This document shows, one piece after another, positions 21,783-32,748 of a stretch of DNA of 64,000 bases. Numbering within the stretch: position 1 is the first letter of the stretch; each line of letters starts with the position of its first letter. Below the pieces are notes generated by a model. That model was not told the DNA's origin and searched no databases. It saw only the letters and a list, made by a program, of their open reading frames with translations. Origin of the DNA: Copromyces sp. CBS 386.78. Lineage: Eukaryota > Ascomycota > Sordariomycetes > Sordariales > Sordariaceae. The stretch spans positions 372,001 to 436,000 of the forward strand of contig MU839079.1 of NCBI GenBank assembly GCA_030685235.1. The letters run 5' to 3'. The translations under genes and the position numbers were made by a program.

Positions 21783-21815
21783 GCGAAAAGGATACATTTT
21801 CACCGCTAAAGGGAT
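21783..21815 (-). repeat. Right terminal inverted repeat (33 bp)
   Basis: Begins GCGAAAAGGATACATTTTCA on the plus strand and ends GCTAAAGGGAT. It is the exact reverse complement of the left repeat. Confidence 0.95.
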
Positions 21816-22268
21816 GACTAATTTCCGACTACTGGACACGGACCAGATAGCGTCGTGATAGCGTGCCAGGGGTGGATAGGCCGTCAATTGGGGTGTCCAC
21901 TAACAGTGGGTATCTTTCACATCCCCTCGTGGGAAACCCCTCCACTCACTATCCGCTTGCACAGCCGACCTTCCGCTTCCTCCACAGTCCACACAAGTGA
22001 GTAGAGGTTGACCAACAACATGTACACGTTTGAGAGTTAATTCAATATGGGATGCAAGTACTGCTAGCATAGGATAACATATATGCCTTCGTATTCTGTA
22101 CTGGCCCTTGGGCGCAATTACACACAAGTCACCTCAGGGTCCATCAAACAAGACTCCATCAGAATTGTCAAAAACAGTTCAATTATCTAGAGGTATGTGT
22201 CATTCAGTCGTTAGGTATTCATTCCGTCCCTCCTTTCCCATGTCTGTCCATTCAAACAGTCCCTTCCT
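21816..22268. other. Spacer between RIP element and next gene
   Basis: About 450 bp of normal base composition with no gene. It probably holds the 3' UTR of the minus-strand 77-aa gene. Confidence 0.5.
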
Positions 22269-22577
22269 TTACTTGTTAAGCTGCTCGGCCTTGGCCCTGC
22301 GCTCCTCCTTGGTGCCCTCCTCGCCGCCGATGTTCTGGGAAATAGCGGGACCGGGCATGGCCTTTGACGCCTGCTCGAACGTGGCCTTGGCGCTGTCAGC
22401 GAGCTTGTTGAGAGGGTTGTTGGAGTTCTTCTGTTTGTTTGGTCATAGGGTCAGTACCTGTTCGTTCTCTTTCGCTACATCACAAGCAAGGAAGGAATAA
22501 CATACCTGCTCGTCCTTCTGGGTATCGTGGGGAAGGATGTTGACTTCCTTCTTGCTGAGATCGTCGCCGCCGGCCAT
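22269..22577 (-). CDS. Small hydrophilic protein, 77 aa, two exons
   Basis: Exons 22506..22577 (24 codons, MAGGDDLSKKEVNILPHDTQ) and 22269..22430 (53 codons plus stop). The 75-bp intron has a GTATGT donor and an AAACAG acceptor. The protein is charged, without signal peptide or membrane segment. Exon 2 carries NNPLNKLADSAKATFEQASK, then KAMPGPAISQNIGGEEGTKE, and ends EERRAKAEQLNK. Two coding exons with a clean consensus intron and no stops argue that it is real. I recall no function for this family; the composition resembles small stress- or conidiation-induced fungal proteins, which is only an impression. It is divergently paired with mus-38. Confidence 0.8.
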
Positions 22578-23043
22578 TGTGACGGTTTGGATGGTGGTGT
22601 TGTTATGAGTGGGGGTCTTGGGTCGCAGAGAGACAAGTTGATATCGTCTTGCAGGATGATGGGTAAGGCGTAAAGGACAAGATTGTAGCGGTCGAGAAGG
22701 GTCTTTTTATATAAAAGAATGAAGAAGAGAAGAAAAAGAAACCTGTAGTCATCGTACCACGTACAAGGGCCCCAAAGAGAGGGTGTAAGACAATGACGTC
22801 GCTAAGGTAGGTTGTGGTCACGGGCACACCCCATCTGTTGCTGTTAATGGCAGCTGCAGCGGCTATAGGCGCACCTTCAGTGTATTGGAACCCTCCCACG
22901 AACAGCGCATCAAACAGAACACCTCGACTCCCAACTGGAAGGAACCACTCAGGGACCGCCATTGCCATCCAGTACTACAACACATGATACTTCCTAGCTT
23001 TTCTCCATCATGATACTCAACTGACCGAGAAACACTGCCCCGC
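22578..23043. promoter_or_regulatory. Divergent promoter region (77-aa gene and mus-38)
   Basis: A 466-bp region between two divergent ATGs that must hold both promoters. No specific operator can be assigned by eye. Confidence 0.5.
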
Positions 23044-25999
23044 ATGTCGGCCTCCAGTGCCCCGCAACCCGTGAAGCTCTCACTTCCTCTTGTGCGTCGT
23101 CCATGGATGATCATTTGTTTATGTTTTCATCTAGACTAATAGCCCCAAACAGGTCTACCAACAGAAGCTGTTTGAAGAGCTTCGCAAAGAAGATGAGCTC
23201 GTCATTCTTGCCCGAGGCCTCGGCCTTGTGCGCCTCATCACCAACCTGCTTCACTCATACGACGCCGCAGGAAACAACCTGATTGTGCTTGTCAACTCTG
23301 AAGACAGAGAGAATGCCTGGATTGGTGAAGCCCTGGCCGAGCATGCCGCCATCAGCATGTCTCCCAAGGCCAGAGGTTTGACGGTGGTCAACACAGACTT
23401 CACCAGTGTCGGAACAAGGGAGAAGATGTACGCTCAGGGTGGCATCTTCAGCATCACCTCGCGCATCTTGGTTGTTGACCTGTTGACCAACCTCTTGAAC
23501 CCAGAGACCATCACGGGCATCATTGTCCTCCATGCGGATCGCATAGTTGCTACTTCCCTAGAGGCCTTCATTCTCAGGATATACCGCCAGAAGAACAAGG
23601 CTGGCTTTCTCAAGGCCTTCTCAGATAACCCGGACCCCTTCACTGTAGGCTTTTCGCCACTGGCTACCATGATGAGAAACATGTTTCTCCGAAAGGCTTC
23701 GCTGTGGCCTCGGTTTCATGTTCAGGTTGCTCAATCCTTGGAAGGAAAGAAAAAGGCAGAAGTTATCGAGTTGGAAGTTCCCATGACCGACCCCATGAGG
23801 GAGATCCAGACTGCCATCATGGAGTGTGTCGAACTCAGCATCCACGAGCTCAAAAAGGAAAACACCGGGCTGGAAATGGAAGACTGGAACTTGGACAGTG
23901 CTCTGACCAGGAACTTTGATCTTATGGTACGGAGACAACTGGAGCCAAACTGGCATAGGGTCAGTTGGAAGACCAAGCAGATTGCTGGCGATCTGACAGT
24001 CCTTCGTGGTATGCTCCAGTCTATCCTCGCCCTCGACGCTGTGTCATTCTTGCAACAACTGGACACCATTCATGCCGCACATAAGCCTGCTCCTGGAACC
24101 ACCAGGCAGACAGAGTCACCTTGGCTGTTCTCTGACGCGGCCCAGACCATCTTTGAGACTGCAAGACAGCGAGTCTACTCTAGCAAGCAAAAGGCGGGTC
24201 CAAACTCAACCATCGAGTCACTCAAGCCCGTCCTGGAAGAACAGCCAAAGTGGGCTGTCCTTGCCGACGTCTTGGAGGAGATCGATAGAGATCTCTACTT
24301 TGAACCAGCTGTTCGCGATGACTCCAACGGCACCATTTTGATTATGTGTGCCGACACAGACACATGTCGTCAACTACGCGACTACCTACAAACAATGCAC
24401 ATCCGGCCTCGAACGGCAAAGAAGGTAGAAGAGGTCTACGATCCCGAAGAGGACAAACCATCAGGCGCCTTTTTGATGCGGCGAAAACTACGAAACTATC
24501 TCAACTGGAAACGAGAATTCGCCCAAGTCAACAACGTCCTCTTCTCCGAGAACCAAAAAGCCCTCAGCGGCGCCGTCGACCCGCGACTTCCCCAGGCTAG
24601 AGGCCGAGGAGGAGGAGCACCAGCCAACAAACGGCGCCGAGTCCGCGGCGGCGGCGGCGGTATGGGAAGCAACCCTAGCCGTCACGAAAACGGCAGTATC
24701 GTCCAACACTTCGAGAAGCCCAACGAGGTAGCCGACCTGATGTCGGAAATCCAAATCACCGAAGACGACGCAGGCGGCCAAGCCGCTGAAGAACTCATCA
24801 CCTTCACCACCACCACGGCCGCGGACCCGCTCGAGGACATGGACGACTACTACCAGCTCTACGACATGCAAGATCTGGTGGTCATCCACGCCTACGAGGG
24901 CGACCAAGACGAGCACGTGCTGGAAGAAGTAAAACCCAAATACATCATCATGTACGAGCCCGACGCGTCCTTCATCCGGCGCGTCGAAGTGTACCGGTCC
25001 TCGCACAACGACCGCAACGTGCGCGTCTATTTTCTCTATTACGGCGGCTCCGTCGAAGAGCAGCGCTATCTTTCCTCTGTCCGTCGCGAAAAAGACGCCT
25101 TCACCAAGTTGATCAAAGAGCGCGCGAGCATGTCCATCGTCATGACGACGGATTCTAATGTCGAAGACGACCCCGAATCCGCTTTTCTCCGAACAATCAA
25201 CACCCGGATCGCCGGCGGCGGCAAGCTCAAAGCCACGGCCCAACCCCCCCGCGTCGTCGTCGACGTGCGCGAGTTCCGCTCCTCTTTGCCTTCCCTGCTC
25301 CATGCCAGATCGATGGTCATAGTCCCCTGCATGTTAACCGTAGGCGACTACATTTTATCGCCGAATATCTGCGTCGAGCGCAAATCCGTTTCGGATCTGA
25401 TCTCGTCTTTCAAAGACGGGAGGCTGTACGCCCAGTGCGAGACCATGTTCCTCCATTACAAGAACCCGATGTTGCTGATCGAGTTCGATCAGAATAAGAG
25501 CTTCACTTTGGAGCCGTTTGCCGATCTGAGCGGTAGTTTGAGGAGCGTAAACCCCGAAAACGCGGGCGCGAATGATGTCCAATCGAAAATCGTTTTACTT
25601 ACCCTGGCCTTCCCCAAGCTGCGCATCATCTGGTCTTCCTCACCCTATGAAACGGCAGAGATTTTTGAGAGGCTGAAAACGTTGGAGGAGGAACCCGATC
25701 CCATCGCTGCTGTCCGCGCGGGATTAGGAGAGGGGGAGAGTCCGGAGGATGGGGTGAATGAGGGCAAGGGCGGCGTGGGGATTAATGGGGGGACTTTCAA
25801 CATGGAGGCCCAAGAAATGTTGGGCAAGGTTCCTGGTGTGACGCCGAAGAATATCAGGAATATTATGGCCGAGGCGGAGAATGTGAGGGAGGTTGCGAAT
25901 ATGGAGGTTGAGGAATTGGGCAGGTTGGTGGGGAGAGAGGCGGCGGGGAAGATTGTTGATTTCTTCAAGAAGGATGTACTGGAGGATCACAGTGGGTAG
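23044..25999 (+). CDS. mus-38: DNA repair endonuclease MUS-38 (Rad1/XPF), 964 aa
   Basis: Catalytic subunit of the structure-specific nuclease that makes the 5' incision in nucleotide excision repair, with its Ercc1/Rad10 partner. It also acts in crosslink repair and single-strand annealing. Exon 1 is 23044..23091 (MSASSAPQPVKLSLPL) and exon 2 is 23153..25999; the 61-bp intron has a GTGCGT donor, a GACTAAT branch and an AACAG acceptor. Splicing yields LPLVYQQKLFEELRKEDELV, matching the conserved XPF start. A degenerate SF2 helicase-like region fills about residues 20-560. The nuclease domain holds GDYILSPN and the metal-binding core ERKSVSDL (Glu758-Arg-Lys). Tandem helix-hairpin-helix motifs near the C-terminus (about 890-955; LGKVPGVTPKNIRNIM) mediate dimerisation. 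Basic and acidic linkers lie at about 470-520. The first in-frame ATG inside exon 2 (23228) would delete the conserved N-terminus. Confidence 0.96.
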
Positions 26000-26632
26000 A
26001 TAGGTGGTTCTGAATGGGACCGTGAGTGTGTTTGAAGTAACTGTGTGGTTGCCGTGTTCGAAAGTAGGAAGGGAATCAAGGCTGTTTGGTGGAAAGATGT
26101 GATTGAGCCCTCGACAACTAGACCTTGGCAAGATAGAATAGAGACGATATTGCGCAGACAGGTCGTTGTGGTTCATCTGTCGATGAAGTAAGTCAAACCA
26201 GTCTATCAGTTTAGAGGTAGTGATCAAATATTTTCACGTATCACCAGTTAAGCCAACAAGTAGACCATAAGTGATGTTGAAAATCCGATACATTCCTAAC
26301 ACTACCAGTCTCCTTTCCTCGTCAAGACATGAACCGAATGCGAAACGTAAAGTGAAGGGGTATAGGGTATCTCTTCGTCATGCTATCGTATCGTGTATCC
26401 TCCTCTCCTTCTTCCGTAGCTCGTAGCTCATTATCGCATTATGCTTGCTTGCTTGCTCGCCAAGTGGTACAAAAGGGCCAAAGCCAAAGCCAAAGACAAA
26501 AGGAAAAATCAAAAAAGTGCAGTTGCTCGTCTGGGTATCTTTTCAACTTTCCACCACCGTCCGTCCCCTTTCCCCTTCATGGTCTTCTTCTTCTTTTGAC
26601 AGCTCAGGTTCGTGTGTTGAGGAGAGATCAGA
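26000..26632. other. Convergent 3' region
   Basis: About 630 bp between the mus-38 stop and the stop of the converging 79-aa gene. Nothing is seen beyond likely 3' UTRs. Confidence 0.45.
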
Positions 26633-26935
26633 TCAGATGGTAGCAGTAGTGTGCGCATGCCTCGTCCTTCCCATGCCACCGGTCCTCCTCCTCATGCGAC
26701 CGCGGCGGCTGCCGCAGTAGTTGCACGTCAAAAAGCCGACGATCACGTCGATGACGCCGATGACGCCGTTGATGATGGCCATGAGGATGGCGCCGATGCC
26801 GTGCACGACGCCCATGATGGCGCGGCCGATGGTGCGGAAGACGCTTTGGATCTGTTTTTTTGTTTTATGTTAGTATTTTGGTGCGATGGGGAGAATGGAA
26901 GGTGGGGGACATACGCAAGATACGACGGCGCCCAT
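26633..26935 (-). CDS. Small hydrophobic Gly/Ile-rich membrane protein, 79 aa
   Basis: Exon 1 is 26915..26935 (MGAVVSC) and exon 2 is 26633..26851, split by a 63-bp intron (GTATGT...AACAG). Residues about 8-48 are a hydrophobic stretch (IGRAIMGVVHGIGAILMAII, then NGVIGVIDVIVGFLTCNYC) able to form one long or two short membrane helices. The tail is strongly basic (RRGRMRRRTGGMGR), which would face the cytosol. The 7-codon first exon is typical of a family of small fungal membrane proteins with no known function, as far as I recall. The hydrophobic core and the splice sites support it; the function is not inferred. Confidence 0.75.
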
Positions 26936-29244
26936 TTTGATATCTTTGTTATGATGTTCTTAGGTTGTGGTTGTGGTTTTGGTTGTAGGTGGCTGTAGGT
27001 GTGATGTTGTTGGTAGTAGAGATGCTTCGCAGATAGATAGTTCGAAGTCTTTCTTGGAAGATGGTTTGTATGACTGTGATTGAAAGGATGAATCACGGTT
27101 GAGAGGGAAGGGAAGGTGTGATATATATGCGCAATTGTTTTCGTCAGGTCTTGCAACAAGGCAAGGCACACATCCAATTCAAGTCATTCAAGTCATCTGC
27201 ACGTTCGTCACTTCTCTCCCTTGAGCAGGAATTTTTCGTTCATCTCGTTCCATTGGCTTGTCCATTCACTTCAATCTTTCAGCCCACTTTGGTACCTACC
27301 GTCACCTACCCGCTCGTATGTGTGTGTATGTCAATTTTGCTTGTTTGTGTGTGCCAGTTCATCTGGTGCAAAAGTGCCTGTGACGTCACAAGGCGGCTGT
27401 TAGGTAGCGGTAGTACAACCTTTTGTCTATTTCTTTTGACGTCGGCTCGGCACCTGCCATCTTGGCTTTCAACATTCCCAATAGCGGAACGTACCCCGAA
27501 GCTAGCCTTGGCCGCTTGTGTTGTACCTTGAATTTTCTCGCCAAACCAAAAGTTTTTTTTCGCCGAGAAACCTAGACAGACGCGGGTTGATGTCGTCGTT
27601 GGCCGTTTGACCCTTGTGCATGGCCCACCTTCGGACGCATTCGAGACGCACGAAGCTAACCAACCACAGAGCTGGATTGCAGAGTATGGTGAGTAACCGC
27701 CTTCACATATCACCAAATTCGTCACGGCACTCGTCCGTCACGCGATGATGTGGTGATATTTTTGATAGATTCATAGTTAATCATGGCTAGTGTGTTTAGG
27801 CAAGTGGCTGAGCAACCTGGCAACCACTAGGAAGGCTGCTTGCGATAAGGAGAAGTGGCTGGTTACGTATTGGCTTGCCTCTTCTGCCTCTTTTCCATAT
27901 TGCAAGTTACGTATTTTGATCACCATGATAGATGAAGGGGAGGTGGAAGATGTAATGCCACATGTGGCTTGACGTCTTACTTCCCTTCTCTCCCTCCAAG
28001 CAACCTGACTCATCTGATTAAGCATCGTCAGGTATAGAGTGTCTGGAGGCGAGAAACTCCCAGCAACTCATCATTCACTGCATCACTGATTGCTGTGGCT
28101 TTCCTCTTCTCCGTCTCTGCAACTTCACCTACCCGATTACGATAGCCTCACCTCTATCTCGACCCCCCCGCCCCCCTGAAACTTCTTCACCCGGTGGGCA
28201 TCAAAACTTCAATTCCTTGGCACACTAGACTGTCATCCCGCATGGCCGCAAAGGAAAAAAAAAAAAAAAAGGAAACAAAGGGTCGCAGGGTGCAGCAAGT
28301 TGTGAAAAGTGGATTGCCCCTACGTCATAGGCGTTCCCCACTGCGGCATACTTGCATGAGCGGGCTGCACATGGCTTGTGGATCCCGCGCTTGGCGGACC
28401 CCCTTAGCCTAGCCTAGCCTTGTCTTCCATCCTGTTTGGCGGATGGTTCAGTTGTCTCTTCCGTTTTGGCAGGGCTCCTAATTACTATTGTATCTCCGGA
28501 AGTGACGGCATATAGAAAGTGTAGTACTAAAACACATCAACGCGGCAGGACGAGGACTACTTCGTTGCTTGCCTGGGCTCCCAGACGGACATCACATCAC
28601 CTTCAGGTACGTAGGAAGACTGAAGGCTCAAGGATATTATCGAGTTTAAAGAACATGTGGATTCGGTCCGGAAGACCCTGAATTCTCAAAGACAAGCCGA
28701 GACCTTCCATCATCCCGCATAGCCAAGAATGTTTTCTCCGCGAATAAACAAGGTTTAAACTGGAGAACATCCGGACGGTGCTGAAGACTGTAGTGTACTG
28801 TACCTGGTTTCTTTTCTCCTTGTTGACGTTTGGCACGCAAAGACATGGGTAGGTAGCCTTGTGATGTCAACCTTTTTGTGTTGTTCATCCAGGGTCTTAA
28901 TGGAACTATCGATATGTGAAACTGACACCATCGTCGTCTTCTCCAGGCCTCCAGTAGGATTCAGGGTCCAGTTCCATGGATTCGAACATCACATCATACT
29001 GATAAGGTTATTCTTGTCGGATGCCACTCAAGGTGCCATTGCCGAAGAGTGTCATCTTATACATTAGATATTATTCCACTACGATTTGCTCTTCCTCCCT
29101 TCTACACTTGGTCCAAACCACGGAAGATCTACGGTATATACCGGACATTTGACCCGTCGTCCGTTGACCAACGGAACCGCTTCCCGCTTCCCCCCTTAAA
29201 AATAGTAACCAAGTATAGCATCAACCCAAACCCTTCCCCTTCCT
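26936..29244. other. Long intergenic region, no supportable gene
   Basis: A 2.3-kb region holding the upstream region of the 79-aa gene and the 3' end of the aldehyde dehydrogenase gene. Short ORFs are low-complexity with no splice-linked partners. A 16-A tract lies at 28255-28270 and a short TAGCC direct repeat near 28408. Confidence 0.45.
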
Positions 29245-31202
29245 CTAACTATTCCTCAAAATTCCCACCACCCCACCCACCTTCCTCCCCAACCCCATCC
29301 CATACCCAACCTCCACCACGCCCCTCGCAAACCTCCAGCTCTGCTCCTGGTCCGGAACAGGATACTGCATCGGCCTAGGAATCGCCGTCCGGACACCAAG
29401 CCAGTAAAACCGCTCCTCGCAAACGGCCTTGATATTACACAACCCCCTGAGTCCCTCCTCGCCCGCAAACCTTCCATACCCCGACCCGCCCATGCCTCCA
29501 AACGGGAGCTGGACAGCATACGTACAGCCAAAGTCGTTGACGGCCACCATACCCGCTTTCAGTCCCTTGACGACTTGCTGCAAAGTGCCATCCCATTCCG
29601 AGCCGAACACGGAGCTTCCCAAGCCAAAGTTCGGGATGTTGGCTACGGCGAGGATGTCCTGAGCCGAAGAGGAGGCGGCGCGCATGACCACCATTATGGG
29701 ACCGAAACATTCCTCCTGGGCGATGGCCATGTCGGGCCTGACGTCCACAAGCAGAGTGGGGACGAAGTAGTGACCGCTGGGGTGTTCAGGGTGGGAGTAG
29801 CGCTTGCCGCCGGCGAGGAGTCTAGCTCCCTGTTTGACGGCGTCAGCGACGAGGTTCTCGAGACGGGCGAAGGCGTTGTCCGAGATCATGGCGCCCACAT
29901 CGGCTGTGGGGCCCAGACGGAGAGCGCGCACGCGCGGGGTGAGCATGGAGATGAGGGTGTCGTAGTGTTCGGGGGCGGCGACTATGCGCTCGATGCCAAT
30001 GCAGTTCTGCCCGGAGGCTTGGAAGGTGCCGCGCATCAAGGTGTTGACGATGCGAGGGAGGTCGGACTTGGGGGTCGAGGCGAGCACGATGGAGGCGTCT
30101 TTGCCGCCGAGCTCGGCGAGGACGGGGATCAGGGCCTTGGAGGCCGATTCGGCGACTTTCTTGGCGACGGGCTGCGAGCCGATGAAGGTGATGTGGCTGA
30201 TTTTAGGGTGGGAGGTGATGTGGTTGGCGGTTTGGGGCCAGCAGACGACGGTTTCTGATGTTTAACAAATTGGTTAGCCGTTGGTCTTCCAGGTAAGTGG
30301 TAGGGATAAGGAGACAGGAAACACGTACGAACAAGCGCAGGATTATGGCCATGCGCAACCAACGCGCCCCTAATCACACTCGTAAACCACTGCGAGCTCC
30401 AAGCCGTCTGCTCCGACACCTTGACCACGATACCGTTGCCCGCAAACAGCGCGCTAATCACGGGTCCGATCAAGTTGTGGAACGGATAGTTCCAGCTCAC
30501 CAGCGCAGCGACGACGCCCAACGGCTCGTAGTGCACCGTGTTCCGCTTATACGCCATCAACAAGTTCGTAGGCCTCGACTCCGGGCGCAGCGCCTTCTCG
30601 CCGTGCTTGAGAGTCCACTGCAGCTTCTCGGCCGTGACCAGGATCTCGCCCAGCTGGGCATCCACCATCGTCTTGCCGCTGTCGAGACAAGCCACCTTGC
30701 ATATCTCCTCTTGGTTGTCGAGAACATATTGGAGCAGGGAGCGAAGCACGGCGCGGCGATGGCGAAACGTGGTCTTGGCCCATTCGGCCTGGGCGGCGTG
30801 AGCTTGGTCGATGGCGCGGTCGATGCCCTCGGGGGTCGAAGGGTTGACGAAGCCGAGGAACTGGCCGGTAGCGGGGGCGTAGCATTGGATGGCAGAGGTG
30901 CCCGACACTTTGATCGAGGGCTTCTCAAGGATCTTCTCCTCCTTGGGAAAGTTGGCGGGAGAAATCGTGTAGCGGATCGGACGGTCTTCGCGGGGGCTGG
31001 CGATGTACCAGACGGCCAGCGCGGCGAGGGCCGACCAGACGAGGGCCCATGATGATTCGGGAATGTAGCCTCCTATTCTGTTGTTGTGCCGTGCTTGTCA
31101 GTACATGCAAGTAAAAGAGGGTGTAGGTAGCTGCACGTACGGCGTATCCTCCAAAGCGGTCCGGAGCTGCACGAGCAGACTTCTAGGTATCTCCGCCGCC
31201 AT
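29245..31202 (-). CDS. Membrane-anchored aldehyde dehydrogenase (Msc7-like), 606 aa
   Basis: NAD(P)-dependent oxidation of aldehydes to acids (ALDH superfamily), most like yeast Msc7, which also has an N-terminal anchor. Exons 31141..31202, 30329..31077 and 29245..30254, with introns of 63 and 74 bp and consistent phases. Residues about 27-46 (SSWALVWSALAALAVWYIAS) form a transmembrane anchor. The ALDH fold follows: PWN-like SWNYPFHNLIGPV, KVSEQTAWSS, FIGSQPVAKKV, the general base Glu318 in AELGGKD and the nucleophile Cys355 in SGQNCIG. Further on, EECFGPIMVV and FGSEWDG are family landmarks, and LPFGGMGGSGYGRF closes the domain. All catalytic residues are present, so it should be active; the substrate is unknown. 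The first exon encodes only 20 residues and is easily missed. Confidence 0.93.
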
Positions 31203-32748
31203 TCTTGTGAGCTTGTGGAGGCCAGGCCAACGGCAGACCAACTAAGCTCTCTTGACAGCAGGACTATGCCTTGGAATTGTACGTAGGTAGTTGTCGAGGA
31301 GAAGCTCGAAGTCGCAAAATAAACAAACCTCCAGGGGCAGCTCGCACTCGAGCTCGCACTACTGCTGTACTAACAAGTATTGCCTGCCGGTGGCGCTATA
31401 TGTGGGGCGTACTTGCATTTGACCAATCAGTGGCACTGACGCCTGGGGCACAGCTTGAGTGCGACGGGAGCCGCAAGGGTTCCCGTCTCCCCGACCGGCC
31501 CTTTTTCTCCATGTCAACTGTGCGATTTATGAAGTCAGTCAACAATCGAGGGTCAAGGCTGTTAATCGTACTGCGATAGAAGCTGATACTGAGGAGACCG
31601 CAATACTTTTAGCTATGGTGTATGATGTCCATGTTTTCCTCATGATTTCCCAAAGAAAATCCTCAACACAATAAATAGCTGTTGACAAATAAACACCATG
31701 TAAGTGTTGCTGATACCTTCCATTCTCGTTGGTTTTCCTAGGTCTACATCTTGTTCCATGTGTTGAGTTTGGTTCACGCAAGGTTTGACGAGGTAACACA
31801 TTTAAAATCATTTGGATTTGAATGCATGTGCTGTCTTGAATAATCTGAAACTTATAAACATTCATAAAAGTATGACTGCGCTAAACATGAGGAATAGAAC
31901 TAACTAAGACGTGTGAATCCGTCAATACATTCATTCAGCACACTGAACAGCCATCCTAATTTGTATATCCTTTTTTCGCTGGCGACAAAGCTTACTAGTA
32001 ATGAACCAAAAACAACAAGAAAGAAGTGAGGTGACGATAAGTGCGCGGGGTATATATAAATAATTAATAATATACACTTTTTGCCTTTTTGCGGGATTGT
32101 TGTAGTTGTTGTACTTCACTTTGCTTGCTCTCTCATATCTTTTGATGGCCCTCTTCTCTTCCTCCCAATTCCTCCCATTTCTTCCCATTTCCTCTTCTTC
32201 CTCACCATACCTCGTCTCTCTCCCTCCGTTAGCCCTCCCGCTTGCTTGATTGCTTCCTCAATGGCTCCCCTTCGACCCCTCTAGTAGTGGTGTGATATGT
32301 ACCAAGAAAACAAAAAGCAGCCATAAACCAAAAAGTAGATTTGTTGATTCAACGGCAGCCGGAAAAAAAGGTTCGACAAAAGCAAGCAACAGTACATACC
32401 ATCGCGGCAGCAGGTATAAGAACGCAGCAGGTAGCAGGCAGGCAACAGCAGCCTGTTCCAAGACCCCGTGTGACGAAAAACAAAAAACAAGACAGAAAAT
32501 AGATGTGAAAATCTCCCTACCCCCCACCCCATTCCTCCCCAAGGCTGCAAGACACAGCATGCAGCTCCAACAACATCACCAACCAACCAAAAAAGTCATG
32601 TATGCGGGGCCATGAAATCATGTCCTTCCCTTTCCTTATCTTCCCGTTCCCTTCCTTCGCACTCATCTCAACTTCGTGGCCATGCATGCACTTCATTCCT
32701 TTATACTTTCTTTATCGACTCAACTCACTCGGTTCCCCCCTCTTAACG
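31203..32748. other. Intergenic: aldehyde dehydrogenase promoter and flippase 3' region
   Basis: A 1.5-kb spacer between two minus-strand genes. It is AT-rich near 32030-32080. The part nearest 32748 is pyrimidine-rich, likely flippase 3' UTR. No gene is supported. Confidence 0.5.

Larger units (their letters stand above)
19096..21815. mobile_element. RIP-mutated DNA-transposon relic with terminal inverted repeats
   Basis: A 2.72-kb segment bounded by 33-bp perfect inverted repeats (19096-19128 and 21783-21815). The interior is strongly AT-rich, with many TA dinucleotides and few CA/TG, the signature of Neurospora RIP (C-to-T changes at CpA in duplicated DNA). No intact transposase frame remains; the longest ORF is about 107 codons with no recognisable domain. 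Composition is normal just outside both repeats, so they fit the element ends. The terminal dinucleotide AT on each side may be part of the repeat or a 2-bp target duplication; no longer duplication is visible. Superfamily is unassigned. The tract is expected to be DNA-methylated heterochromatin (inference from Neurospora biology). Confidence 0.85.

Noticed and set aside
27118..27725. Overlapping ORFs of about 137-139 codons on both strands
   Set aside because: Low-complexity composition, no domain, no splice partner; consistent with chance in an intergenic region.
29575..30258. 227-codon plus-strand ORF
   Set aside because: Antisense to the aldehyde dehydrogenase exon carrying the catalytic Glu and Cys.
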